Below, piece by piece: positions 25,797 to 33,811 of a DNA stretch of 41,788 bases. Positions within the stretch are counted from its first letter, which is position 1. Every line of letters starts with the position of its first letter. The notes beneath the pieces were generated by a model that had not been told where the DNA came from, made no database searches, and was given only the letters and a program-made list of their open reading frames with translations. The position numbers and the translations under genes were made by a program. The DNA is from Clostridiales bacterium (GTDB lineage: Bacteria > Bacillota > Clostridia > Oscillospirales > Oscillospiraceae), in the NCBI GenBank assembly GCA_020860385.1, contig JAJBUK010000040.1, forward strand, positions 1-41,788, written 5' to 3'.

Positions 25797-27053
25797 ATGA
25801 TTCAGGTGCTTTTGGTAGATGACGAGCCCCTGGTGCTGATCGGGATGCAGAGTATGCTGAACTGGGGGAAGCTGGGGCTGGAAATCGTCGGCACCGCCCG
25901 AAACGGCAACGACGCATGGGCCATCATTCAGCAGCATCGGCCAGACATCGTGATTTGCGATGTGATGATGCCTGTCATGGATGGCCTGGATTTGGCGGAA
26001 AAGTGCCGGGAGGTGGACGATGCCCTCCCTGTGTTCATCATGCTGACCAGCTTTGAGGAGTTCAACTATGTGAAGCGCAGCCTGCGCCTGGGGGCGGTGG
26101 AGTATCTGGTGAAGATGGATTTGACCCCGGAACTGCTGGAGAGCGCCCTCCGCCGCGCCATTGAGAACGTGAAAAAGGAGCGCGCCCTCCGTACACCGGA
26201 GACGGCCAACGCCCCCAGCGGCCTGGAGCAGTACCGGGACAGGCTGTTCATCCAGCTTTACGGAGGACTGTTCCAGGACAGAGCCTATTTTGATGGCCTG
26301 TGCAGCCAGCTGGGGCTCCACTTTGATGCCCCTTGGTACACCGTGGTTGCGGCCAGGTTCACCTGCCGGGAACTTCCCACGGAGCAGCTGGCCACCCTCA
26401 GCGCCGGCGTCACCAATATGGCGGCGGATGTGCTGCCCAAATACCTGCCCTGCACCGTCACCGCCAGCAACTTGAGCCACTTCTACGTCCTGCTGCCCCT
26501 GGATTCCCCTGTTGGTCTGGAGCAGCGGCTGGACGAGGTGCTGAAAAAGGCGGGGCAAATCCTCTTCAACTATTTCAGTACCCCCATCCACTGGGCGGTA
26601 GGCCAACCGGTGCAGGATATTTTGAAGGTGCAGCAGAGCCAGCGCACCGCCCTCTCCATCCTGACCCAGGTCACAGACGCTCAACCCGTCCTGTACTATC
26701 AGCCCCAGGCCACTACCCCGGCTCCCCGCCGCGCCCAGACGGTGGCCCAGATTCAGGAGTACATCTGTCAAAACCTGTCCAAGCCGCTGTCATTGAACGA
26801 TGTGGCGGCAGTCTTTAATTTCAGCCCCAACTATCTCAGCCAGTTGTTCTCCCAGAACGGGGAGTCCAGCTTTGTGGAGTTTGTCACCGCCACCCGCATC
26901 AACACTGCCAAGGAGCTGATGGCCACCACCGACCTGAAAATTTACGAAATCAGCGAGCGGGTGGGCTTTGAAAGCTCCTCCTATTTCAGCAAGGTCTTTA
27001 AGAAGCTGGAGGGGGTCAGCCCACGGGAGTATATGCAGCGGCTGCAGGGATGA
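25797..27053 (+). CDS. YesN-like AraC-type response regulator
   Basis: This encodes 418 residues. The N-terminal receiver domain has acidic residues in LLVDDEPL, the phospho-acceptor Asp at about 55 in VICDVMMPVMDG, and LTSFEEF. A variable linker follows, then a C-terminal AraC pair of helix-turn-helix motifs (SLNDVAAVFNFSPNYLSQLF and KIYEISERVGFESSSYFSKVFKK). It should be phosphorylated by the preceding kinase and activate the divergent uptake and enzyme operon. GGAGAG lies about 10 bp before ATG 25797. Confidence 0.95.
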   Translation: MIQVLLVDDEPLVLIGMQSMLNWGKLGLEIVGTARNGNDAWAIIQQHRPDIVICDVMMPVMDGLDLAEKCREVDDALPVFIMLTSFEEFNYVKRSLRLGAVEYLVKMDLTPELLESALRRAIENVKKERALRTPETANAPSGLEQYRDRLFIQLYGGLFQDRAYFDGLCSQLGLHFDAPWYTVVAARFTCRELPTEQLATLSAGVTNMAADVLPKYLPCTVTASNLSHFYVLLPLDSPVGLEQRLDEVLKKAGQILFNYFSTPIHWAVGQPVQDILKVQQSQRTALSILTQVTDAQPVLYYQPQATTPAPRRAQTVAQIQEYICQNLSKPLSLNDVAAVFNFSPNYLSQLFSQNGESSFVEFVTATRINTAKELMATTDLKIYEISERVGFESSSYFSKVFKKLEGVSPREYMQRLQG

Positions 27054-27092
27054 GCAGACAACTGTGCGTTTTACCGGAAAAGGAGTACCACA

Positions 27093-27920
27093 ATGGAAAC
27101 CATCAAGCTCAAGGTTTTGGATGAGGCAGGGCATACCCTGATGACCTGCCCCGCAGGCCGCCAGGTCAGCCTGGTCTACACCGCCGCCTACCAGCCGGGC
27201 GACCGGGTGGCCCTTGAAATTCGCACCCCGGGGCGGTTCTGCGTCATCCAGTTTGAGGACACCATGCCGCCCGCCCTGGTCTATGTACAGAAGCGGGAAA
27301 TCAACTTCCACATCCCCTTTGGGGAGCAGGCCATCACCTATAGCCCCAAGAGCTTCACTGGAACCCGCCACGTCATCCGGGCGCGGCTGGCGACGGCGGA
27401 GGAAGTGGGCAGCCGCCGTAATCTGGCCTTCAACCCCTACGATGAGCATGGGGACACAGGCTTCTTCCCCCACGCCAGCGCCAATGTGGAGACGAGAGGA
27501 GAGGCGGTCTTTGCCGCCCGGAACGCCATTGACGGCATCTTTGAGAACAGCGCCCACGGGGAGTACCCCTATCAAAGCTGGGGCATCAATCGGGATCCCA
27601 ACGCCGCCCTGACCCTGGCCTTTGGCCGGACGGTGGCGGTGGACGAGCTGCGGCTCACCCTTCGGGGGGATTATCCCCATGACAACTACTGGACGGGGGC
27701 CACCGTGGCCTTCTCTGACGGCAGCACCCTGACCCTGTCCCTGACGGACAGCCCGCTGCCCCAGGTCACCCGGTTCCAGCCCAAAACGGTGGAGTGGCTG
27801 GTGCTGAAAGACCTCATCCAGGCCGAAGGCCCCTCCCCCTTCCCTGCCCTGACCCAAATCGAAGCCTGGGGAACCGAAGCCGCCCTGCCTGAGGAACTGA
27901 CCCATGAGACGGCGCTTTAA
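27093..27920 (+). CDS. Discoidin-like (F5/8 type C) carbohydrate-associated protein
   Basis: This encodes 275 residues without a signal peptide. An N-terminal beta-rich domain (about 1-100; KLKVLDEAGHTLMTCPAG) is followed by a domain opening with NLAFNPYDEHGDTGFFPHA. That domain continues through AARNAIDGIFENSAHGEYPYQSWG and a strand-rich tail, which resembles galactose-binding/discoidin folds. The function is unknown. A role in binding a sugar or a sugar-bearing regulator in the cytoplasm is only suggested by the locus. AAAAGGAG precedes ATG 27093. Its 3' end overlaps the DUF624 gene by 17 bp, indicating translational coupling. Confidence 0.78.
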   Translation: METIKLKVLDEAGHTLMTCPAGRQVSLVYTAAYQPGDRVALEIRTPGRFCVIQFEDTMPPALVYVQKREINFHIPFGEQAITYSPKSFTGTRHVIRARLATAEEVGSRRNLAFNPYDEHGDTGFFPHASANVETRGEAVFAARNAIDGIFENSAHGEYPYQSWGINRDPNAALTLAFGRTVAVDELRLTLRGDYPHDNYWTGATVAFSDGSTLTLSLTDSPLPQVTRFQPKTVEWLVLKDLIQAEGPSPFPALTQIEAWGTEAALPEELTHETAL

Positions 27921-29292
27921 CTTCTTTGGCCTGAACAGCCTGACCCACGCGCCCCAGGAGGACAAACCGCCCCGCACCGGCGCGGCCCGCTACTTCCAGG
28001 TGTTCTGGGAGAATCTGGGGAAGCTGCTGCTGGGGAACCTGATGTGCTGCGCAGGCTTCCTCCCCGCCGCGCTGGGCATCAGCTTGGGGCTGGTGTATGA
28101 AAACTTCTGGCTGACGCTGATCGGCGGGGCCGTAGGCGGCGCTGTCGCCGGGCCGTTCTGGACGGCGATGGTAGACCTGGCTCTCCGGTGCTTTGCTGAT
28201 CGGGTGGACGATTGGTTCGCCAGCTTCCGGCATACCCTGACCGCCTGCTGGAAACCTGCCGCCCTCCAGGGCCTGGCCGTAGGGGCACTGGTCTCCGGTC
28301 TGCTGATGGTGGGCACCTTCGCCTCTGGACTGATGGAGGACGGTGCATTGCCCGCCCCTGTGGTGTGGGTGATGCTGGCGCTGGACTTTTTCCTGGCGGC
28401 GCTGGCGGCGACCCTTCTCTTCCCTCCTCTGTGCTATCAGCGTCATCCCCTGGCCCAGCGGGTGCAAGAGGGCTTGACCCTGCTGGTGCAGGCTCCCTTC
28501 CGTACCCTGGCCGCCACGCTGGGGCTGCTGCTCTGGTGTGCCCTGTTGGGCAGCCTGTTCCCCGTCAGCGTGCCGCTGTCGGCGGTATTTGGCTTCTGGC
28601 CCCCGGCCCTGTATGTGGCCCAGCTCCTGCGGCCTGGCCTGTTGGAGCAATACGGTCAGCAGGAGGAGCCGCCGGAGCGGGAAACCCCAGAAGGCGAACC
28701 CGGCCATTACACCATGAGCCAGCGTACCGAGATTTGGTGGCGGCGGCATTGGGGCGTTGTTCTGGCAATCGTAGCTGTCCTCTGCCTGGGTCTGGGCGTG
28801 ATTCAGACTGTGACCAGCTTCCGGGAGCCGGATGTTCAGGTGGCCTTCGTCCACGCAGACTCTCTGCCGGATAACGTGCTCTCCGCCCTGGAGACCTCCC
28901 TGGGGGACTTGGTAGGCGATTTGAACGGAGACGGCGAAGTGGTGGTGCAGGTGAACGACTATCAGGTGGTCTTTGACGGCAGCGCCACTGACTCCGACGT
29001 GCAGACCGCAGGCTCCACCCTGCTGGTCACCGATGTCGCAGGCGGGGAGAGCTGCCTGTTCATCGTGGCGGATGCTAACGGCTTCCTGGAGCTATACGCC
29101 GACCAAATGGACACTGCCCGCGCCGCCACCTGGGCAGACTCTCCTATCCTCTCCGCCTTGGACGCCGGAACCTACTCCACCGTGGAGGATATTGACACCG
29201 ACCTCACTGGCCAGGAACTGCTGGCGGAGTATACTGTCCTCCCTGCGGCGGGAGCAGATAGCGACGCCCTCGCCCTGCTGCTGGGGGAGTAA
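27904..29292 (+). CDS. DUF624 (YesL) membrane protein with C-terminal extracytoplasmic extension
   Basis: This encodes 462 residues. The first about 220 residues are a DUF624/YesL module (YFQVFWENLGKLLLGNLMC, GPFWTAMVDLALRCF) with several helices. DUF624 genes commonly accompany CUT1 transporters, as yesL does in B. subtilis, but their role is unsettled. Here the chain continues for over 200 residues: a further helix (WGVVLAIVAVLCLGLGVI) leads to a hydrophilic domain with an EF-hand-like loop, DLNGDGEVVVQ. That makes it roughly twice the usual YesL length. It overlaps the preceding gene and ends the regulatory operon. Confidence 0.85.
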   Translation: MRRRFNFFGLNSLTHAPQEDKPPRTGAARYFQVFWENLGKLLLGNLMCCAGFLPAALGISLGLVYENFWLTLIGGAVGGAVAGPFWTAMVDLALRCFADRVDDWFASFRHTLTACWKPAALQGLAVGALVSGLLMVGTFASGLMEDGALPAPVVWVMLALDFFLAALAATLLFPPLCYQRHPLAQRVQEGLTLLVQAPFRTLAATLGLLLWCALLGSLFPVSVPLSAVFGFWPPALYVAQLLRPGLLEQYGQQEEPPERETPEGEPGHYTMSQRTEIWWRRHWGVVLAIVAVLCLGLGVIQTVTSFREPDVQVAFVHADSLPDNVLSALETSLGDLVGDLNGDGEVVVQVNDYQVVFDGSATDSDVQTAGSTLLVTDVAGGESCLFIVADANGFLELYADQMDTARAATWADSPILSALDAGTYSTVEDIDTDLTGQELLAEYTVLPAAGADSDALALLLGE

Positions 29293-29735
29293 TGTATCAC
29301 CTGCGGAACTGTACCGGGTGCTCCGGGGGCGCTGTGCTGCGCTCGCTTTCCTGTCAAATATATCTACTTTACAGTAGCGGTGCATCCTTGCAACGTACTA
29401 TCAGGCCAACTTGATTATGGTATCAAAAATCCTTCTAACGTTGACTTTGATTCATTTCAGGTCAACTTTAGGAGGATTTTGTCGGTATCGCATGGGGATA
29501 ACTCGACTGATGCCCGTCATCAGCCAAGGCCGCTTCCAAGATATCAGCAAAAAGCGAGCTGAACGAGATGCGTCACGCTGTCACGGAAAAATGCTTTACA
29601 GCCATATAACGTGCGTCAACGTAAGCGGGCGCTGACGCTGTCACAAGGCAATGTATTTCGCGTAATAACATCATATTGACTTTGACAGCCTTTGTTTTAT
29701 AATAATGGTAAACCATCAAAGCCGAGGTGATGAGA
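29293..29735. other. Intergenic region with decayed-looking sequence and a promoter
   Basis: About 440 bp without a convincing gene. It contains the promoter of the next operon (29676-29703) and a direct repeat of a 12-mer, TCACGCTGTCAC (29573-29584) and TGACGCTGTCAC (29633-29644). Its minus strand has short stretches that look protein-coding but are interrupted by stops, which suggests a relic of lost DNA. Confidence 0.45.
29676..29703 (+). promoter_or_regulatory. Promoter of the metallopeptidase-PARG-nicotinamidase operon
   Basis: TTGACT (29676-29681) and a consensus TATAAT (29698-29703) have a 16-bp spacer, about 33 bp before the start of the lipoprotein gene. Confidence 0.75.
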
Positions 29736-31793
29736 ATGTCATTCCAGCCAAAGGTGTCTATCCGCTGCATCCTGACTGCCGCAGCCTTTCTGTGTTGCGC
29801 CGGATGCGGGCGTATCGCCGGTTCCGACCAGACCAGTACAACGAACGATGGGTCCTCCGTCTCTGTCGTTGCAGAGTCTGCGGTACAGCCGGAGGCGTCC
29901 TCCGAAACACAGACAGATGCACAGCCCTGGGAGCCGGAGCAGGCCGTTACCGTCCTGTCCTCCTTTTCCGCCTCCGCTGTGCCTTCTATGGCAGACCTGG
30001 GGGATGGGCGCGTGTTCTGCTGTTGGACGGACTTCGCCACAGACGGCGAGGATTGCGGCACCGGCGTCTGCATCGTTGACCTGGCTACGGATGCGGTAGA
30101 GGACTTCACCTTTTTCGACCAGTATCTGGAATATGAGCGGATGTTCCCGGACGGCAGCGTCCTCTTTACTTCCTATATAGACGGCTGCTTTTACCTGATG
30201 GACGAGGCGTTTACGCTTACGAGGCTGAATACGCCTGATACAGACGGACAGTTTTCCTCCAACCGCAGCCTGTACTACTACGAAAAGGACGGGGCTCTGT
30301 ACGCGCTGAACCTTGCCACCGGAGAGGAGACCTGCATTCCGTTGGAGGATGAGTTCCGCATTGCTTCCCTGGGCAGCATCTGTGCGGACGAAGATTATCT
30401 GTTCTGCTGGGTGCTCACATCACTGTATTCCTACGCCCAATGCATGGCCCTGGTAGACACGGCAAACGGTAATGTGCTGCTGTTAGACCCTGACCTGTCC
30501 GATGTGGGCTGTGTTTCAAACTCCTTCTACAGCCTGGAATGGGTGCCTGACACTGAGGATTGCCAACTGTTTTACGGCGCGTTGCATGGGGACGACCCGC
30601 TGCACCGCTATACCATCTCAGCGGACGAGGATACATACTTTGACGTGACGCTGCTCCCCTATTCTGACTACGTCTTCTCCACGATTTACACCTGGACGGA
30701 GGACGCCGTGGAAGCGGAGGAGGTTAGCAGCCGGCTTTACCGCATGAATGCAGATGGCAATGTAGAGGTCGCTGACCTGGAGGAAACAGGGTTGCAGTAC
30801 ACGCCCTATTCCTTCGTCTACCTGCCGGAGCAAAATCTGATTGTCGTCGGTTTTTACGCTGACGACAGTAGCCGCATGGCGATTTTAGACCTGGAGCAGT
30901 TGACCTTCTTCCCTGCCGGGCAGGCGGAAGAGGTGAGCGCGGCTGAGCGCATTGACAGCGAGACTCTGGCAGCCTATCAAGCCGAACTCGCCCCCGTCGC
31001 TCTGCCCGATACGATGTCCGACGCACGGGCAAAGGCGGACGAATTGGAGGAAACCTACAGCGTTCATATCCTGCTGGGCGCTCAGTGTGCCGGCCCCTGC
31101 GACGCTTCCGAGTTCGACGTGACGACCACAGACGAAATTGGCCTGGCGGATGAGTGCGCCGATGTGCTGGCCGCCCTGGAGGAGCTGGAATCTGCGCTGG
31201 TTCTGTATCCGTCAGATTTCTTCGCCCGGTTCCAGACCGAGAACGGAGAGGACGGTATTTACTTTCTGCTGACCGGCGCTATCGGCAGCGACCGGAATAT
31301 GGATGTGGCTGGATTCGAGTACGGCATGGAGAGCCGGGAATACATCTGCGTAGACATCACCGAACCGAACTACGCCTTACAACAAAATTTCTGCCACGAG
31401 CTTTGGCACGCGACAGAAAACAAAATCTTTGACACCGATTTTTACGGCTTTTATGACGGCTCTTGGGACGCCTGCAACCCTGAAGGATTTGAATATTACT
31501 ACTCCTATGATTACCTGGACTATGCCGAAGATGCCCAGGCGTACACCTACTTTGGCGGCGCGGAGGAGGTCTATTTTGTAGACAGCTATGCCCAGAGCTA
31601 CGATAAAGAGGACCGGGCCAGAATCATGGAGTACATTATGACTGATGACGACACAGCAACGGCACTGATGGCATACCCAGCCATGCAGCAGAAGCTGCAA
31701 ATCATGTGCGATGGCATCAACGAGGCATTTGATACAGAGAACTGGACGGACGTGCGCTGGGAACAATATCTGGACTCGACCACAAGCGATTAG
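29736..31793 (+). CDS. Putative lipoprotein zinc metallopeptidase (HExxH)
   Basis: This encodes 685 residues. The signal peptide ends in a lipobox-like CAGC (Cys24), followed by a Ser/Thr/Glu-rich linker. A long beta-rich region of propeller-like repeats (about 60-430) comes next. The C-terminal domain carries CHELWHATENK, with His554, Glu555 and His558 as the HExxH zinc motif, and VDSYAQSYDKED downstream as a possible third-ligand region. This pattern fits the 'putative zinc-binding metallopeptidase' lipoproteins of gut Firmicutes. The start ATG 29736 is preferred, because GAGGTGA lies 5 bp upstream. It should sit on the outer face of the membrane; substrates are unknown. The PARG gene follows after 14 bp. 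Confidence 0.82.
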   Translation: MSFQPKVSIRCILTAAAFLCCAGCGRIAGSDQTSTTNDGSSVSVVAESAVQPEASSETQTDAQPWEPEQAVTVLSSFSASAVPSMADLGDGRVFCCWTDFATDGEDCGTGVCIVDLATDAVEDFTFFDQYLEYERMFPDGSVLFTSYIDGCFYLMDEAFTLTRLNTPDTDGQFSSNRSLYYYEKDGALYALNLATGEETCIPLEDEFRIASLGSICADEDYLFCWVLTSLYSYAQCMALVDTANGNVLLLDPDLSDVGCVSNSFYSLEWVPDTEDCQLFYGALHGDDPLHRYTISADEDTYFDVTLLPYSDYVFSTIYTWTEDAVEAEEVSSRLYRMNADGNVEVADLEETGLQYTPYSFVYLPEQNLIVVGFYADDSSRMAILDLEQLTFFPAGQAEEVSAAERIDSETLAAYQAELAPVALPDTMSDARAKADELEETYSVHILLGAQCAGPCDASEFDVTTTDEIGLADECADVLAALEELESALVLYPSDFFARFQTENGEDGIYFLLTGAIGSDRNMDVAGFEYGMESREYICVDITEPNYALQQNFCHELWHATENKIFDTDFYGFYDGSWDACNPEGFEYYYSYDYLDYAEDAQAYTYFGGAEEVYFVDSYAQSYDKEDRARIMEYIMTDDDTATALMAYPAMQQKLQIMCDGINEAFDTENWTDVRWEQYLDSTTSD

Positions 31794-31807
31794 AAGGAGG
31801 CTCTATA

Positions 31808-32599
31808 ATGAGCAACAATCGAAACTATAATTGGCAGGGAAGGGACACCCGCGCACAAATTGCCGAGGCCCGTACGAAAGAGATGGCGGAGCGATACCAC
31901 CAGGAAATCAATGTGTGTGTTGCAAAGACGCAGGTATATCGGGGCCAGGTTCCCAGTGCAGCCTTGCAGGAACCCCCAGCTGGTTACACTGAGTTATTGG
32001 TGCCGCTGGACAGTGTATCCGCCGCCTATCAGGAACGGCATGGGAAAACCGCCATCCTGAACTTTGCCAGCTACAAACACCCCGGCGGCGGGTTCCTCGC
32101 CGGTTCCCGAGCGCAGGAGGAGTGCCTGTGTCACGAGAGTTTTCTCTATAATGTTCTCTCCCAGCAGCAGGGTTACTATGCGGAAAACAGCAAAACCTTG
32201 AATCATGCGTTGTATACGAACGCGGCGCTGTATACTCCTGATGTGATGTTTGAGCACAACGGTGTCCCTGTACCGTTCGACGTTCTGACCTGCGCCTCTC
32301 CTAATTTTGGCACCGCCGCGAGGAATTATGGCGTGGCCAAAGCGGAGAACAGCGCTGCCCTCCGCAGCCGTATTCGCTTCGTGCTGGATATTCTGAATGT
32401 GCAGGCTGTCAACACGGCAATCCTCGGTGCCTTTGGCTGTGGCGTGTTCTGCCAGGACGCTACAGAGGTGGCAAGGCTGTTTCGGGAGGAAGCGGCCCGC
32501 ACGGTCTGGCAGGCGCCGGTGAAGCTGGTGTATGCGGTTATCGACAGCGCACGGGGCAGGAATTATCAGAGGTTCGCGGAAGTATTGCAATCAGACTAA
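31808..32599 (+). CDS. Bacterial-type poly(ADP-ribose) glycohydrolase (TIGR02452/DUF2263)
   Basis: This encodes 263 residues with a macrodomain-like fold. The PARG signature is seen as GGGFLAGSRAQEE: Gly93-95 for the diphosphate loop and Glu104-Glu105 as the catalytic acid pair. FNFGTAARNYG-type and GAFGCGVFCQD segments, typical of TIGR02452, follow (here ASPNFGTAARNYG). Such enzymes hydrolyse ribose-ribose or protein ADP-ribose linkages to free ADP-ribose. AGAAGGAGG precedes ATG 31808. The downstream neighbour is a nicotinamidase, so both enzymes touch NAD-derived products. Confidence 0.92.
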   Translation: MSNNRNYNWQGRDTRAQIAEARTKEMAERYHQEINVCVAKTQVYRGQVPSAALQEPPAGYTELLVPLDSVSAAYQERHGKTAILNFASYKHPGGGFLAGSRAQEECLCHESFLYNVLSQQQGYYAENSKTLNHALYTNAALYTPDVMFEHNGVPVPFDVLTCASPNFGTAARNYGVAKAENSAALRSRIRFVLDILNVQAVNTAILGAFGCGVFCQDATEVARLFREEAARTVWQAPVKLVYAVIDSARGRNYQRFAEVLQSD

Positions 32600-32620
32600 C
32601 GTAGAAAAGGAGACTGTACG

Positions 32621-33133
32621 ATGAAGCTATTGGTTGTTGTGGATATGCAGAAGGATTTCGTAGACGGCGCACTGGGCACCTCGGAGGCAGTTGCCATTGT
32701 CTCCAGGGTGCAGGAAAAAGTTCTGGCCCGTCAGGCGGCGGGATGGACGGTGGTATTCACCCGGGACACCCACACGGAGCAGTACCTGGACACCCAGGAG
32801 GGCAGAAATTTGCCGGTACCCCACTGCATTCAGGGAACGCCCGGCTGGGAAATCATCCCGGAATTACCCGCTCAGGGCTGCAAGGTGCTGGATAAGCCCT
32901 CCTTCGGCTCCCTGGAACTGGCCCAGTATGCCGCCAAATTGGAAGGGCTGGAGGAAATTGAACTGGTCGGCCTTTGCACGGACATCTGCGTGATCTCCAA
33001 TGCGCTGCTGCTTAAGGCAGCCGTTCCGGAGGTGCTAATCAGCGTAGATGCCGCCTGCTGCGCCGGGGTCACTCCCGCCAGCCACGCCAACGCCCTGCGC
33101 GCCATGGAGATGTGCCAAATCAAAGTGCAATGA
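32621..33133 (+). CDS. pncA: Nicotinamidase / isochorismatase-family cysteine hydrolase
   Basis: This encodes 170 residues. The catalytic triad is Asp8 (VVDMQKDF), Lys92 (LDKPSFGS) and Cys123 (GLCTDICVISNALLLKA). Metal-site residues Asp49 and His51 (TRDTHTEQY) and His68 (PHCIQGT) match nicotinamidases. It would convert nicotinamide to nicotinate for NAD salvage. Another isochorismatase-family amidase is possible, but the metal ligands and length favour PncA. The start ATG 32621 has AAAAGGAG upstream. It lies 21 bp after the PARG gene, in one operon closed by a hairpin terminator at 33173-33208. Confidence 0.88.
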   Translation: MKLLVVVDMQKDFVDGALGTSEAVAIVSRVQEKVLARQAAGWTVVFTRDTHTEQYLDTQEGRNLPVPHCIQGTPGWEIIPELPAQGCKVLDKPSFGSLELAQYAAKLEGLEEIELVGLCTDICVISNALLLKAAVPEVLISVDAACCAGVTPASHANALRAMEMCQIKVQ

Positions 33134-33172
33134 ATCCAGCGTAACCGCTTTGCAAATTGCAAATTTACCAGC

Positions 33173-33208
33173 AGTGCTGCCAGCCCTCATGGGGCCGGCA
33201 GCACTTTT
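33173..33208 (+). terminator. Intrinsic terminator after the nicotinamidase gene
   Basis: Arms AGTGCTGCC (33173-33181) and GGCAGCACT (33197-33205) form a 9-bp stem with additional inner pairing. TTTT (33205-33208) follows, about 40 bp after the stop codon. Confidence 0.8.
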
Positions 33209-33394
33209 CTGTGCAGGCTGCCTTCGGAGGGGGTGTCAACGCATTTGATGCGCAGACGTAAGGGTTCAGTTGACTTTGTGTGGAAATTTAGAGAACCTCT
33301 GATTTAATCTTACCTAACCGCATCGGCCTATAGCGACAATCAAAAAAGCCGACACTTGACATTGGGTGTATAACAAGGGTAGGAGGCGAGGAAC

Positions 33395-33811
33395 ATGTTA
33401 CACAACGAAGCGCGAGAACTCCTGGTGGCTGGCTATGAAAAGGCCCATGATGCCCAACTCATAGCGGACGCATACTCAGTGAGCAAGCGAACGGTATACC
33501 GTCTGGTGCAGCAAAAACGCGAGACTGGGAATGTGGAACTGCACACCAGTCAAAGAGGCCGAAAGCCTGTTTTGAGTGAGGAAGATAAAACTCGCATCTG
33601 CCAATGCCTTGATGAAAAGCCAGATATGACCATTGAAGAAATTCGTGAACAGCTGCATCTTTCTGCCAGTTATGCAACGGTGGAACGCGCAGTCGTGGGC
33701 ATGGGATACACGCGGAAAAAGAAGTCCCTCCACGCAGCCGAGCGTGACCGCTCCCGATGTGCGTCACAAGAGAGAAGCGTGGAAGCAGACCATCAGCCCG
33801 GAAATGATTGA
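33395..33811 (+). CDS. IS630 transposase, N-terminal frame (DNA-binding part)
   Basis: This encodes 138 residues. A helix-turn-helix (QLIADAYSVSKRTVYRLVQQKRETG) and a second winged helix (EEIREQLHLSASYATVERAVVGMGYTRKKKSLHAAERDR) form the DNA-binding half of an IS630 transposase. Recognisable similarity stops after AAERDR (about 33750). The expected continuation, PDVRHKREAW, is found in the +1 frame. GTAGGAGG lies upstream of ATG 33395. The break is either a programmed shift or an inactivating mutation. Confidence 0.85.
   Translation: MLHNEARELLVAGYEKAHDAQLIADAYSVSKRTVYRLVQQKRETGNVELHTSQRGRKPVLSEEDKTRICQCLDEKPDMTIEEIREQLHLSASYATVERAVVGMGYTRKKKSLHAAERDRSRCASQERSVEADHQPGND

Noticed and set aside
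29573-30109. Minus-strand frame of 178 codons
   Set aside because: Most of it is antisense to the lipoprotein gene; only the last part is intergenic, and no start signal is present.
33209-33330. Left remnant of the cas operon before the IS element
   Set aside because: I translated this stretch by eye and found nothing resembling cas3, cas5, cas8c or cas7.
33713-33724. A5-G-A-A-G slippery tract as a -1 programmed frameshift site in the transposase
   Set aside because: The second frame is reached by +1, not -1, and similarity to the first frame continues past this tract to AAERDR.
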